Counted from the stretch's first letter, positions 1 through 8,176 are shown. The stretch: DNA of 8,390 nucleotides from Nitrospira sp. (GCA_015904055.1 JABMDE010000011.1:5407-13796); one strand, 5' to 3'. Translations and numbers: made by a program. Notes: generated from the sequence alone by a model not told the origin.

Positions 1-45
1 AGAAGCAGTAGGGACACTTTTAACGCGTACTGAGGCAGACGTCGT
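1..45 (+). other. Spacer upstream of rpsC, possibly with the last codons of rplV
   Basis: A short leader precedes rpsC. In the third frame it reads Lys-Gln-stop at 3-11. This could be the last two codons of rplV (uL22), which usually precedes rpsC in the S10 cluster, but two codons cannot identify a gene. A GAGG at 32-35, ten bases before the rpsC ATG, is a weak ribosome binding site. I see no promoter. Confidence 0.35.
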
Positions 46-717
46 ATGGGTCAGAAAACACATCCAATTGGATATCGCCTGGGCTACAACTATACCTGGA
101 ATTCCCGCTGGTATGCCGGCAAGGATTACGCCAAGCTGCTTCACCAGGATATCAAGATCAGAAAGACGGTTAAGGCTAAGCTGTACCATGCGGGTGTCGC
201 CAAGGTGGAAATTGAACGGTCTGGTGATCAGACTCGAGTGATCATCCACACGGCTCGTCCTGGAATTATCATCGGCCGCAAGGGGGCCGAAGTTGATAAG
301 CTCAAGGCCGATCTTGAAAAGCAATATGGCGGGCAGGCGTACATTACCGTCAAGGAAATCAAAAAACCTGAACTTGATGCACAGTTGGTGAGTGAGAATG
401 TTGCTGCTCAGCTCGAAAAGCGTGTGGCGTTCAGGCGGGCTATGAAGCGTAGTGTCCAGTCGGCGCTTCGGCTCGGTGCACAAGGAATCAAGATTATGGT
501 GGCGGGCCGTTTGGGCGGTGCGGAAATCGCGCGAACCGAATGGTATCGAGAAGGACGTGTGCCGCTACATACTCTGCGGGCTGAAATAGACTATGGGTTT
601 GCTGAAGCACATACCACCATGGGGCAGATCGGGGTCAAGACGTGGATTTACAAGGGTGAACTGCTTCCGGTACAGCCAATGAAGCCGGATTCTGTTCTTG
701 AGCGGCGGATTGGGTAA
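46..717 (+). CDS. rpsC: Small ribosomal subunit protein uS3
   Basis: uS3 sits at the mRNA entry channel in the head of the 30S subunit and contributes to mRNA helicase activity. The 223-residue product is full length. The N-terminus [13 protein letters not shown] is typical of the family. A type II KH domain follows, with the GxxG loop in GIIIGRKG at residues 73-80. The C-terminal domain carries the basic RRAMKR stretch at 130-135, which matches the helicase-associated arginine/lysine patch of E. coli uS3, and the signature [20 protein letters not shown] at 154-173. The ATG follows a weak GAGG. The stop codon overlaps the Shine-Dalgarno of rplP, which suggests coupled translation. The tail after the last conserved strand is about 15 residues longer than in E. 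coli, which is common outside Gammaproteobacteria. Confidence 0.98.
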   Translation: MGQKTHPIGYRLGYNYTWNSRWYAGKDYAKLLHQDIKIRKTVKAKLYHAGVAKVEIERSGDQTRVIIHTARPGIIIGRKGAEVDKLKADLEKQYGGQAYITVKEIKKPELDAQLVSENVAAQLEKRVAFRRAMKRSVQSALRLGAQGIKIMVAGRLGGAEIARTEWYREGRVPLHTLRAEIDYGFAEAHTTMGQIGVKTWIYKGELLPVQPMKPDSVLERRIG

Positions 718-721
718 GGAG
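716..721 (+). promoter_or_regulatory. Ribosome binding site of rplP that fixes its GTG start
   Basis: AAGGAG overlaps the rpsC stop codon (TAA at 715-717) and lies eight bases before GTG 730. No ATG is available at the conserved N-terminus of uL16, so this site supports the GTG start and implies coupling to rpsC. Confidence 0.75.
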
Positions 722-729
722 ATCGAGTT

Positions 730-1146
730 GTGTTAGCGCCGAAGAAAGTCAAATTCAGAAAAATGCAGAAGGGCCGCATGAAGGGCAAAGCCTATCGTGG
801 CGGTCAGATTACGCTGGGTGAATTCGGTCTGAAGGCATTGGAGCCCGGTTGGGTGACCAGCCGTCAAATTGAAGCGGCGAGAATCGCAATCACCCGCTAC
901 GTGAAACGAGGCGGGCAGGTGTGGACGCGCATATTTCCGGATAAGCCGATCACGAAGAAACCTGCCGAGACTCGAATGGGTAAAGGGAAGGGCAATCCGG
1001 AGTATTGGGTGGCGGTCGTGAAGCCTGGCCGGATTTTGTATGAGATGGATGGGGTCACGCCTGAGGTTGCGAAGGAAGCATTCCGACTTGCATCTCACAA
1101 GCTGCCTGTTGCAACAAAGTTGGTTGTTCGCGGAGAGTTCGCGTAA
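730..1146 (+). CDS. rplP: Large ribosomal subunit protein uL16
   Basis: uL16 binds 23S rRNA near the A-site tRNA elbow and the peptidyl-transferase centre. It is a late-assembling 50S protein. The 138-residue product has the normal length. Its N-terminus reads [16 protein letters not shown], close to the usual MLxPKRxKYRKxxKGR. The conserved RMGKGKG loop lies at residues 82-88; in E. coli the first arginine of this loop is the one hydroxylated by YcfD. The signature [19 protein letters not shown] at 38-56 is intact. Translation starts at GTG. The gene follows rpsC by 12 bases and precedes rpmC by 30 bases, the standard S10-cluster order. Confidence 0.98.
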   Translation: MLAPKKVKFRKMQKGRMKGKAYRGGQITLGEFGLKALEPGWVTSRQIEAARIAITRYVKRGGQVWTRIFPDKPITKKPAETRMGKGKGNPEYWVAVVKPGRILYEMDGVTPEVAKEAFRLASHKLPVATKLVVRGEFA

Positions 1147-1176
1147 GGCCTTGAGTCTGGCCTGAGGGGTAAGGGT

Positions 1177-1392
1177 ATGGCATTGGAACTGAAAGAGTTG
1201 CAGCAACTGACAGCGCTCGAGCTTGCGGATAAGGCAAAGCAGCTCGTCCAGGAACTCTTCAACCTGCGTTTCCAGTTCGGGACTGGGCGGCTTGAGAATC
1301 CTATGCAAATTCGAAGAACCAAGCGCGACATTGCCAGAATTAAAACTGTCATCCGGCAGATCGAACAGCAGGCTGAAGCAGCCAAAGGGTAG
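1177..1392 (+). CDS. rpmC: Large ribosomal subunit protein uL29
   Basis: uL29 is a small two-helix protein at the polypeptide exit tunnel, where it helps dock trigger factor and SRP with uL23. The 71-residue product has the family's alpha-helical hairpin. Helix 1 includes [23 protein letters not shown], and helix 2 runs from about residue 43 to the end with the conserved [13 protein letters not shown] core at 45-57. A TGAGGGG at 1163-1169 sits seven bases before the ATG. The stop codon is seven bases before rpsQ, so the two are probably translated in concert. Length and sequence are ordinary. Confidence 0.97.
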   Translation: MALELKELQQLTALELADKAKQLVQELFNLRFQFGTGRLENPMQIRRTKRDIARIKTVIRQIEQQAEAAKG

Positions 1393-1399
1393 GGGGGCT

Positions 1400-1666
1400 A
1401 TGTCTGAGGGTGTGAAAAAGCATCATCGGTTTGGAAGTGTCGTCAGCAATAAAATGCAGAAGACCGTTGTCGTGGCCGTCTCACGATCGGTCATCCACCC
1501 CGTTTACAGAAAAGTTCTCAAGCGGGTGACGAGATTGAAAGCGCATGATGAGAATGGACTGTGCAAGGTGGGTGATCGTGTCAAGATTATTCAGACCAGG
1601 CCATTGAGCAAGGACAAGAATTGGCGGGTCGTGCAGATTATGGAAAAAGGACAGGCTGAAAAATAG
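1400..1666 (+). CDS. rpsQ: Small ribosomal subunit protein uS17
   Basis: uS17 is a primary 16S rRNA-binding protein of the 30S body with an OB fold. The 88-residue product carries the OB-fold start [17 protein letters not shown] at residues 11-27 and the signature [20 protein letters not shown] from 58 to 77. The frame stays open upstream to 1223, but residues before ATG 1400 overlap rpmC and do not resemble uS17. The ATG follows a G-rich ribosome binding site (GGGGGG at 1392-1397) directly after the rpmC stop. The gene is complete and in its usual place before rplN. Confidence 0.97.
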   Translation: MSEGVKKHHRFGSVVSNKMQKTVVVAVSRSVIHPVYRKVLKRVTRLKAHDENGLCKVGDRVKIIQTRPLSKDKNWRVVQIMEKGQAEK

Positions 1667-1719
1667 AGGGAGCACCGTTCTGGGGTCATCGGATCTCATG
1701 GCATGTGCGGAACGTAGAT

Positions 1720-2490
1720 ATGATTCAAAACTATACGTATATGGATGTAGCCGATAATTCCGGCGCGAAGCAGGCGATGTGCTTCCATGTATTTGGTGGC
1801 ACCAGGCGGCGGTATGCATCGTTAGGCGATATCGTCGTCGTGGCCGTTAAGGAAGCCATTCCCCAGGCGAGTGTGAAAAAGGGGGATGTCAGCCGTGCGG
1901 TCATTGTGCGGACGACCAAGGAAGTGCGGCGGGAGGATGGCTCCTACATCAAGTTTGATCGAAATGCCTGTGTGCTGATCAATAAAGACGGTGAGCCAAT
2001 CGGCACGCGCATTTTCGGTCCGGTCGCGCGTGAGCCTCGACTTGAGCGTGTTGTGCTCAATGTCGGTATGGGAGAGGCTCTGCAGAATGTCAAATTGCTC
2101 GAGAGTGCGGTAACTGAACTGGGGACAATCACAGGCCAAAAGCCGGTTGTAACCAGGGCCAAGAAAGCTATAGCCGGGTTCAAGTTGCGACAGGGGTTGC
2201 CGATTGGAGCCAAGGTGACGCTGCGCAGTCGCCGTATGTATGAATTTTTTGATCGCCTGGTATCGTTGGCGCTTCCACGCATTCGGGATTTTCGTGGCGT
2301 CTCGCCGAAGGCCTTTGATGGGCGTGGGAACTATACGTTTGGTCTGAAGGAGCAGTTGATTTTCCCGGAGATCAAGTACGACGAGGTGGCGTCGATCCAC
2401 GGGATGGACATTACGATTGTAACGACAGCCAAGACGAACGACGAAGGGAAGGCCCTGTTGAAGCATCTGGGTATGCCATTTCGGACCTAG
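1720..2490 (+). CDS. rplN-rplE: In-frame uL14-uL5 fusion left by loss of rplX
   Basis: This 256-residue ORF joins two ribosomal proteins. Residues 1-105 are uL14, from [17 protein letters not shown] to the RIFGPVARE region. Residues 106-256 are uL5, starting at [15 protein letters not shown] and ending KHLGMPFRT, and including [17 protein letters not shown] and [20 protein letters not shown]. Normal uL14 is about 122 residues and uL5 about 179. The ORF therefore lacks the last 17 or so residues of uL14, all of rplX (uL24), and the first 28 or so residues of uL5. The switch is at about 2034/2035. uL14 forms an intersubunit bridge; uL5 binds 5S rRNA and P-site tRNA. I know of no family with this fusion, and it would cost the cell uL24. 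An assembly or consensus deletion of about 0.5 kb is the likelier explanation. I chose ATG 1720 over the in-frame GTG 1705 because uL14 proteins begin MIQ. Both component identities are secure; the fusion as a real protein is doubtful. Confidence 0.9.
   Translation: MIQNYTYMDVADNSGAKQAMCFHVFGGTRRRYASLGDIVVVAVKEAIPQASVKKGDVSRAVIVRTTKEVRREDGSYIKFDRNACVLINKDGEPIGTRIFGPVAREPRLERVVLNVGMGEALQNVKLLESAVTELGTITGQKPVVTRAKKAIAGFKLRQGLPIGAKVTLRSRRMYEFFDRLVSLALPRIRDFRGVSPKAFDGRGNYTFGLKEQLIFPEIKYDEVASIHGMDITIVTTAKTNDEGKALLKHLGMPFRT
2032..2037 (+). other. Deletion junction inside the rplN/rplE ORF
   Basis: GAG (Glu105 of uL14) is followed directly by CCT, the proline that opens the conserved PRLERVVLN strand of uL5. 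Glutamate belongs to the uL14 VAREL(R) motif, while uL5 proteins usually have valine or isoleucine before this proline. The breakpoint can therefore be placed to within a few bases. There is no insertion, repeat or mobile-element end at the join. Confidence 0.8.
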
Positions 2491-2522
2491 GGCTCACTCG
2501 GTGTGAGGCATTGTTCGAAGAG

Positions 2523-2528
2523 AAGGAG
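2523..2528 (+). promoter_or_regulatory. Ribosome binding site of rpsN
   Basis: AAGGAG lies five bases before GTG 2534 and supports that GTG as the start. Just upstream, CTCAC (2493-2497) and GTGAG (2503-2507) could form a weak five-pair hairpin. Its meaning is unknown and may be nil. Confidence 0.7.
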
Positions 2529-2533
2529 TGTTT

Positions 2534-2707
2534 GTGGCACGATTAGCGCTGAGAAATAAGGCGGCAACCAAACAAAAGTTTCCGTGCCGGGAGTATCATC
2601 GCTGCGGCGTTCGTGGGTATCTTCGGCGGTTTCGGATGTGCAGGATCTGTTTTCGGCTCCTGAGCCTCCGCGGAGAAATCCCGGGCGTGCGCAAATCAAG
2701 CTGGTAG
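2534..2707 (+). CDS. rpsN: Small ribosomal subunit protein uS14, zinc type with a broken zinc ribbon
   Basis: uS14 binds 16S rRNA in the 30S head. This is the short, zinc-type form: 57 residues from a GTG start, [16 protein letters not shown] at the N-terminus, and [21 protein letters not shown] (in two parts: CRIC at 36-39 and [11 protein letters not shown] at 47-57) at the C-terminus. The usual length is 61. Zinc-type uS14 has two CxxC pairs separated by about 12 residues. Here the second pair is present (Cys36, Cys39), but the first has only Cys24, and the four residues holding its partner and the following GRP-like turn are missing. An additional Cys18 stands where a valine is more usual. 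In DNA terms, the CCGTGCCGGG around it looks like two compensating one-base indels of a CCGGTGCGGG-type sequence. Either the protein has an unusual metal site or the bases here are wrong. The order before rpsH is standard. Confidence 0.88.
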   Translation: MARLALRNKAATKQKFPCREYHRCGVRGYLRRFRMCRICFRLLSLRGEIPGVRKSSW

Positions 2708-2758
2708 CGGACATATCGGCCTACGGTCGATCGTCTTAAGAATGTAGAAGGGTATCAG

Positions 2759-3154
2759 ATGCTTACAGATCCGATCAGTGACCTCCTTGTTCGATTGAAA
2801 AATGGTGCGCAGCGTCGCCATGAGACAGTGGCTGTTCCAACGTCAAAGTTGAAGCGCGCAATTTTAGAGATCTTGAAGAGAGAGGGCTATGTCGATGGCA
2901 TTGAGGACGGGATGCGCGATGGGCATCCGATTCTCGATGTGCGGTTACGATATGTGGGGGAAGGACAGCCCATGATTACGGGTCTGGAGCGGATCAGCAA
3001 GCCGGGACGCCGTGTGTATGTCGGCAGCAAAGATATTGCCAAGGTCCGCAACGGGATTGGTGTGTCCATCCTCTCGACCTCAAAAGGGATCATGACGGAT
3101 CAGGAGTCCCGCAAGAATAAGCTGGGTGGAGAGATTTTGTGTTCAGTGTGGTAG
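2759..3154 (+). CDS. rpsH: Small ribosomal subunit protein uS8
   Basis: uS8 is a primary binder of the central domain of 16S rRNA. In E. coli it also represses the spc operon by binding mRNA at the rplX-rplE region. The 131-residue product is full length, starting MLTDPISDLLVRLKNG. It carries the family signature GVSILSTSKGIMTDQESR at residues 101-118 and the invariant C-terminal GGEILCSVW. An AGAAGGG at 2745-2751 precedes the ATG by seven bases. The E. coli repressor target spans the rplX-rplE boundary, and that DNA is missing in this sequence. The same control could not operate here as written. Whether this organism uses it at all is unknown. Confidence 0.98.
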   Translation: MLTDPISDLLVRLKNGAQRRHETVAVPTSKLKRAILEILKREGYVDGIEDGMRDGHPILDVRLRYVGEGQPMITGLERISKPGRRVYVGSKDIAKVRNGIGVSILSTSKGIMTDQESRKNKLGGEILCSVW

Positions 3155-3196
3155 GCGGGGCCAGGTCTTAACGACTGAATAGGGATGTAGAAAATC

Positions 3197-3733
3197 ATGT
3201 CGCGGATAGGGAAAAAACCAATCGCGGTTCCCAGTGGAGTGGATGTCAAAGTCTCCGGGTCGAATGTGTCGGTCAAGGGTCCTTTAGGGAAGCTGGATTG
3301 GTCATTGGCGCAAGGTGTGAACGTTGCGGTGGATAACGGCCAAATTGTTGTCACCCGCTCCAGTGAAGATCGTAAGCTGCGGGCCTTGCATGGTCTTGTT
3401 CGCGCGGAATTGAATAACATGGTGTACGGTGTGACCAAGGGCTATGAACGATCGCTGGAAATAACCGGGGTTGGATATAAGGCGCAAATTCAGGGACGGA
3501 CGATGAGTTTCAATGTCGGGTATATCAATCCCGTCGTGTATCAAGTGCCGGCTGGGATCGATGTGAAGGTGGATAAGCAGACTCTCATTAATGTCAAGGG
3601 AGTCGATAAGCGCCTCGTCGGCCAGGTGGCGGCGAATCTCCGAGCGATCAAGCCTCCCGATGTGTACAAGCAAAAGGGTGTTCGCTATGCGGGCGAACAG
3701 TTGCGGAAAAAGGAAGGCAAGACAGGGAAGTAG
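3197..3733 (+). CDS. rplF: Large ribosomal subunit protein uL6
   Basis: uL6 binds 23S rRNA helix 97 and the sarcin-ricin region near the factor-binding site. The 178-residue product is complete. It begins MSRIGKKPIAVPSGV and has the two repeated uL6 domains, with the domain boundary near residue 82. Residues 83-95 (YERSLEITGVGYK) mark the conserved start of the second domain. The signature PPDVYKQKGVRYAGE lies at 153-167, and a lysine-rich tail follows. A moderate AGGG (3181-3184) lies upstream of the ATG. The gap to rplR is nine bases. Nothing unusual is seen. Confidence 0.98.
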   Translation: MSRIGKKPIAVPSGVDVKVSGSNVSVKGPLGKLDWSLAQGVNVAVDNGQIVVTRSSEDRKLRALHGLVRAELNNMVYGVTKGYERSLEITGVGYKAQIQGRTMSFNVGYINPVVYQVPAGIDVKVDKQTLINVKGVDKRLVGQVAANLRAIKPPDVYKQKGVRYAGEQLRKKEGKTGK

Positions 3734-3742
3734 GTAGCGAAC

Positions 3743-4108
3743 ATGAATACGGCTGAAAAATTACGACAATTGAAACAGCGGCGGCGGCGGGTGCGCAAGA
3801 CGATTATGGGGACTGCTGAACGGCCTCGTCTGAACGTGTTCCGCAGTAGTGCGCATATCTATGCGCAGGTCATCAACGATATCGAGGGGAAGACGCTCGC
3901 AGCAGCATCGTCACTCGATAAGTCGCTCCGCACGTCGCTTAAATCAACGAGCAGCATCGAAGCGGCGAAGGCGGTTGGGAAGTTGATTGCATCGAGGGCG
4001 AAGGCCGCCAATGTCAATACCGTGGTCTTTGATCGCGGCGGACGGATGTATCATGGCAGGATCAAAGCGCTTGCCGATGCGTCGCGTGAAGGGGGCCTTC
4101 AGTTCTAG
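3743..4108 (+). CDS. rplR: Large ribosomal subunit protein uL18
   Basis: uL18 binds 5S rRNA together with uL5 and forms part of the central protuberance. The 121-residue product is complete. The basic N-terminal tail ([14 protein letters not shown], residues 7-20) contacts 5S r[21 protein letters not shown] at 27-44 opens the fold, and the C-terminal signature FDRGG at 96-100 followed by [19 protein letters not shown] is intact. The stop at 4106-4108 should be followed by rpsE, rpmD and rplO, but the next recognisable coding sequence is secY. Confidence 0.98.
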   Translation: MNTAEKLRQLKQRRRRVRKTIMGTAERPRLNVFRSSAHIYAQVINDIEGKTLAAASSLDKSLRTSLKSTSSIEAAKAVGKLIASRAKAANVNTVVFDRGGRMYHGRIKALADASREGGLQF

Positions 4109-4141
4109 CGCGGTCATCCTATTCATCCCCACCAATTTTGA

Positions 4142-4162
<21 letters not shown>
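4109..4162 (+). other. Join between rplR and secY where rpsE, rpmD and rplO are missing
   Basis: The near-universal spc order places uS5, uL30 and uL15 genes here, about 1.1-1.2 kb in total. Only about 50 bases lie between the rplR stop and recognisable SecY (RLLTSIQNIFK begins at 4160). I read all three frames and found no uS5, uL30 or uL15 fragment. GGGAAGAG at 4144-4151 resembles a ribosome binding site, placed so that a start codon would be expected near 4157, where ACG now stands. The breakpoint therefore probably lies near 4157 or within the spacer before it. Confidence 0.65.
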
Positions 4163-5470
<1,308 letters not shown>

Positions 5471-5471
5471 T

Positions 5472-5483
5472 GCCGCATGCGGC
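5472..5483. repeat. 12-base palindrome over the adk start codon
   Basis: GCCGCATGCGGC is a perfect palindrome with the adk ATG at its centre (5477-5479). In mRNA it could fold into a four-pair stem with a CAUG loop. adk has no good ribosome binding site: GGAAG at 5456-5460 is 16 bases away. Translation may therefore depend on ribosomes finishing secY. A palindrome of this size could also arise by chance. Confidence 0.4.
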
Positions 5484-6133
5484 TCGTGTTTCTTGGCGCG
5501 CCAGGCGTCGGTAAAGGTACGCAAGCGGATAAGGTTGCGGCGCAGTACGGTGCCAGGAAAATATCGACCGGGGATTTGCTCCGAGAGGCGGTTCGTGCTC
5601 GCACAAGTTTAGGTCTTGAGGCCAAGGCCTATATGGATCAAGGGCAATTGGTTCCGGATTCGGTAGTTATCGGGTTGGTGCGCGAGAAGTTGACTGATCC
5701 CGGGTATGCTAAGGGATTTATACTGGACGGGTTTCCCAGGACGGTTCCCCAGGCGGAAGAGTTGGGAAAGGTGCTGGATGAACAGGGCATCGGCCTGAAT
5801 CGCGTCATTAACTTTCAGGTTTCTCGTGCCGAGATCGTGAAACGTCTGAGCGGACGGAGAAGCTGCCCAAAGTGTCAGGCGACGTATCATGTGGAGTTTG
5901 CGCCCCCTCAAGAAGACGGAGTGTGTGATCGGTGCAAGGATACGTTGGTACAGCGAAGCGATGATCAGAGGGAAGCGATTGAGACACGGCTGAAGGTCTA
6001 TGAAGAACAGACCTCCCCGTTGATCGGCTTCTACGAAAAGAAAAATATCCTGTCGCACATCGAGAGCGAGGGTCCCGTCGAGTCCGTATATCAGAGTTTG
6101 TCGAAGGTGCTGGCGGCATACGATACGGCATGA
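5477..6133 (+). CDS. adk: Adenylate kinase, long form with zinc-binding LID
   Basis: Adk catalyses AMP + ATP = 2 ADP in the cytoplasm. The 218-residue product has the P-loop GAPGVGKGT at residues 7-15, the AMP-binding STGDLLR at 30-36, and DGFPRT at 84-89. The LID domain holds Cys130, Cys133, Cys150 and Cys153 in two CxxC pairs, the zinc-binding pattern of Gram-positive and many other bacterial enzymes and absent from E. coli Adk. Arginines 160 and 171, flanking the RSDD motif, are the expected catalytic arginines. The start lies six bases after the secY stop with little Shine-Dalgarno, which suggests coupled translation. The final bases overlap map by four (ATGA). The secY-adk-map order is common in bacteria. 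Confidence 0.98.
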   Translation: MRLVFLGAPGVGKGTQADKVAAQYGARKISTGDLLREAVRARTSLGLEAKAYMDQGQLVPDSVVIGLVREKLTDPGYAKGFILDGFPRTVPQAEELGKVLDEQGIGLNRVINFQVSRAEIVKRLSGRRSCPKCQATYHVEFAPPQEDGVCDRCKDTLVQRSDDQREAIETRLKVYEEQTSPLIGFYEKKNILSHIESEGPVESVYQSLSKVLAAYDTA

Positions 6134-6894
6134 TCATTCTCAAGACGCCTGCTGAAATTGAGATTATGGCGGAGGCGTCGAGAGTGGTTGCCGAGGTGTT
6201 GGAGATCGTTCGGAAAGAAGTTCGACCGGGAATCAGCACAGACGATCTCGATCGCCTGGCCGAGAGAGAGATCCGGGCGAGGGGGGCGACTCCGGCGTTC
6301 AAGGGGTATCGAAATTATCCTAAGACGCTCTGCGCATCCGTGAACGAACAGGTGGTTCATGGAATACCATCCGGCAGGAAGCTCAAGGATGGTGATATTA
6401 TCGGGCTTGATCTTGGCGCCATTGTGGGTGGGTTTTATGGAGACTCAGCGGTAACGGTGGCAGTCGGTCGGGTGCCTGAGAAGATTGCGGCGCTCGTGCA
6501 GGTGACGGAAGAATCGCTGAATCTTGGAATCGAGCAGGCGGTGGTCGGTAATCGGTTGACGGATATTTCGCATGCGGTCCAATGCCATATCGAGTCGGCG
6601 GGGTATTCGGTCGTCACGGAGTTTGTAGGGCATGGGATCGGCAGGCAATTACACGAAGAGCCGCAGGTTCCCAACTATGGGAAGCCTGGACAGGGACCGC
6701 GGCTGCAGAGCGGCATGGTGCTCGCCATTGAGCCGATGGTCAATATGGGGGGGAGTGCCGTACGAGTTCTTGAAGATCGTTGGACGGCAGTTACAGCTGA
6801 TGGAAGTTTGTCTGCTCACTTCGAACATACAATTGCCATACAACCAAGTGGCCCGGCTAGAGTCTTGAGCCGTCGAGTCGCAGGCGAAATTTAA
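6130..6894 (+). CDS. map: Methionine aminopeptidase type I
   Basis: Map removes the initiator methionine from nascent proteins after deformylation, when the second residue is small. The 254-residue product is the short type Ia form without an N-terminal extension. All five metal ligands are visible: Asp94 (GLDLG), Asp105 (GDSAV), His168 (GHGIG), Glu201 (IEPM) and Glu232 (FEHT). The catalytic histidines are His78 (VVHGIP) and His175 (LHEEP). The start codon overlaps the adk stop in ATGA, a sign of coupled translation. The gene is complete, with family-typical [19 protein letters not shown] at residues 72-90. The few residues after TIAIQ are variable in the family. Confidence 0.98.
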   Translation: MIILKTPAEIEIMAEASRVVAEVLEIVRKEVRPGISTDDLDRLAEREIRARGATPAFKGYRNYPKTLCASVNEQVVHGIPSGRKLKDGDIIGLDLGAIVGGFYGDSAVTVAVGRVPEKIAALVQVTEESLNLGIEQAVVGNRLTDISHAVQCHIESAGYSVVTEFVGHGIGRQLHEEPQVPNYGKPGQGPRLQSGMVLAIEPMVNMGGSAVRVLEDRWTAVTADGSLSAHFEHTIAIQPSGPARVLSRRVAGEI

Positions 6895-6919
6895 GTCGCA
6901 GGAAAGAACGCAGAAGTAC

Positions 6920-7138
6920 GTGGCCAAAGAAGATATTATCGAAGTACAGGGTTCCGTGGCAGAAACCCTCCCGAATGCGATGTTTCGGGTGAAGCTCGAA
7001 AATGGACATATCATCTTAGCCCATATATCTGGCAAGATGCGGATGCATTTCATTCGTATTCTTCCTGGTGATAAGGTGACGGTGGAAATGTCGCCGTATG
7101 ATCTGACCAGGGGCCGGATCACGTATCGTTTCAAGTAG
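6920..7138 (+). CDS. infA: Translation initiation factor IF-1
   Basis: IF-1 occupies the 30S A site during initiation and helps IF-2 and IF-3 select the initiator tRNA. The 72-residue product has the normal length. It is one OB-fold (S1-like) domain, from [20 protein letters not shown] (7-26) to the conserved [18 protein letters not shown] (50-67) and a YRFK end. Translation starts at GTG 6920. The only Shine-Dalgarno-like sequence, AGGAAAG at 6900-6906, is 13 bases away, so initiation may be weak or coupled to map, whose stop is 25 bases upstream. Confidence 0.98.
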   Translation: MAKEDIIEVQGSVAETLPNAMFRVKLENGHIILAHISGKMRMHFIRILPGDKVTVEMSPYDLTRGRITYRFK

Positions 7139-7157
7139 CAGGGGGCATTGAGTTCTC

Positions 7158-7271
7158 ATGAAAGTCAAATCATCGGTGAAACCGATTTGTGCAAAGTGTA
7201 AAGTTGTGCGCCGGCGAGGGGTGGTTCGGATTCTATGCGATAACCCCCGCCATAAACAGCGCCAAGGGTAA
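7158..7271 (+). CDS. rpmJ: Large ribosomal subunit protein bL36, zinc form
   Basis: bL36 is the smallest 50S protein and stabilises 23S rRNA helices late in assembly. The 37-residue product is complete: [14 protein letters not shown] at the N-terminus, [10 protein letters not shown] in the middle, and the conserved HKQRQG end. The zinc ligands are Cys11, Cys14, Cys27 and His32, the C+ form. The ATG follows AGGGGG at 7140-7145. The infA-rpmJ-rpsM order is standard. Because it has a C+ bL36, the cell could also hold a zinc-free paralogue elsewhere, as some bacteria do, but none is in this window. Confidence 0.97.
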   Translation: MKVKSSVKPICAKCKVVRRRGVVRILCDNPRHKQRQG

Positions 7272-7364
7272 GGATGTCCTTCGCTATTGGCCGAGCGCGC
7301 AAGGGGTATCGCGCGTCTCATATCTAGCGGATGACAGTACACGATTCGACGGAAGGGAGAAGCA
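7272..7364 (+). promoter_or_regulatory. Leader of rpsM with a GC-rich hairpin at 7293-7319
   Basis: This 93-base spacer is longer than the others between adjacent genes here. GAGCGCGC (7293-7300) pairs with GCGCG-T-CTC (7311-7319), giving eight pairs with one bulged T around a ten-base loop AAGGGGTATC. No T-run follows, so it is not a Rho-independent terminator. A strong ribosome binding site, GGAAGGGAG at 7351-7359, precedes the rpsM ATG. In E. coli the rpsM leader holds the pseudoknot through which uS4 represses the alpha operon. The hairpin here is in the same place, but I cannot show that it has the same fold or function. Confidence 0.45.
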
Positions 7365-7763
7365 ATGGCACGTATCGCTGGCGTCGATTTGCCTAGAGGC
7401 AAGCGGGCCGATATTGGCTTGACCTATATTTACGGAATTGGACGGGCGGTCGCCTTGAAGATTCTGAAGGAGGCCGGCGTTGATGGATCTGTCCTGATCA
7501 AAGATCTGAGTGAGGACAAGATTGTCAAGCTGCGCGAGATCATCGATCGTGATTACCGTGTGGAAGGTGATCTTCGCAAAGAAGTCTCATTGAATATCAA
7601 GCGACTGGTTGATACGGGAACATACCGAGGCCTTCGGCATCGGAAAGGATTACCCGTGCGTGGACAGCGGACCAAAACGAATGCCAGAACGCGCAAAGGA
7701 CGCCGTTCCGGCGTCGGCAGCAAACCGAGACCGTCGATGACGAAGTCCGCCCCGAGCGCATAA
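7365..7763 (+). CDS. rpsM: Small ribosomal subunit protein uS13
   Basis: uS13 sits in the 30S head, contacts P-site tRNA with its tail, and forms bridges to the 50S subunit. The 132-residue product is complete, beginning [14 protein letters not shown]. The helix-hairpin-like GIG motif is at 24-26, [16 protein letters not shown] at 66-81, and the signature [20 protein letters not shown] at 88-107, followed by RTRKG. The tail after residue 112 ([17 protein letters not shown]) is longer and less basic than in E. coli and ends without the usual lysine run. This part is variable among phyla. The ATG is well placed after GGAAGGGAG. Confidence 0.98.
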   Translation: MARIAGVDLPRGKRADIGLTYIYGIGRAVALKILKEAGVDGSVLIKDLSEDKIVKLREIIDRDYRVEGDLRKEVSLNIKRLVDTGTYRGLRHRKGLPVRGQRTKTNARTRKGRRSGVGSKPRPSMTKSAPSA

Positions 7764-7792
7764 TTCGTCGAACGCACAATGAAGGAGTTCTC

Positions 7793-8176
7793 ATGAGCGT
7801 CAAGAAGGGGAAAAAGAAAGAACGACGAATCGTTCAAAGCGGAGTCGCGCACGTCCAGGCGTCGTTCAACAATACGATCGTGACGATTACCGATATGAGC
7901 GGGAATACAGTGGTGTGGGCTAGTGCAGGCAATCAAGGATTCAAGGGGTCTCGTAAAAGCACGCCGTTCGCCGCACAGAGGGCCGGAGAAGCTGCGGCTC
8001 GTAAGGCGATGGAGAGCGGAATGCGGCAAATCGATGTCTATGTGAATGGGCCTGGTTCCGGTCGGGAATCGGCGATTCGCTCATTGCAAGGAGCGGGACT
8101 GCGGATTAACCTGATTCGCGACGTAACGCCCATTCCGCATAACGGCTGCCGTCCGCCAAAACGACGGCGTGTCTAA
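7793..8176 (+). CDS. rpsK: Small ribosomal subunit protein uS11
   Basis: uS11 lies on the 30S platform, near the E site and the mRNA exit. The 127-residue product is complete. It has a lysine-rich N-terminal tail ([12 protein letters not shown]), then [18 protein letters not shown] at residues 17-34, [14 protein letters not shown] at 49-62, and the invariant end [18 protein letters not shown] at 110-127. AAGGAG at 7782-7787 sits five bases before the ATG. It follows rpsM by 29 bases, the usual alpha-cluster order. Confidence 0.98.
   Translation: MSVKKGKKKERRIVQSGVAHVQASFNNTIVTITDMSGNTVVWASAGNQGFKGSRKSTPFAAQRAGEAAARKAMESGMRQIDVYVNGPGSGRESAIRSLQGAGLRINLIRDVTPIPHNGCRPPKRRRV

Noticed and set aside
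733..1308. Antisense ORF of 191 codons
   Set aside because: It lies opposite rplP and rpmC, has low-complexity, shadow-like composition and matches no family I recognise. The + strand genes explain the region fully.
1223..1399. N-terminal extension of rpsQ by 59 codons
   Set aside because: This is the open frame overlapping rpmC. uS17 similarity begins only at ATG 1400.
1705..1719. GTG 1705 as the rplN start
   Set aside because: It has no good ribosome binding site, and uL14 proteins begin at the MIQ codons, which start at 1720.
1822..2466. Antisense ORF of 214 codons opposite the rplN/rplE ORF
   Set aside because: It is a shadow of a strongly recognisable + strand coding sequence and has no ribosome binding site that I can see.
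5493..5502. Palindrome TGGCGCGCCA inside adk
   Set aside because: It is fully explained by the codons of the conserved P-loop start (Leu-Gly-Ala-Pro).
7287..7325. Sigma-70 promoter before rpsM
   Set aside because: TTGGCC and CATATCT resemble the two boxes only loosely, and their spacing of about 26 bases is too long.
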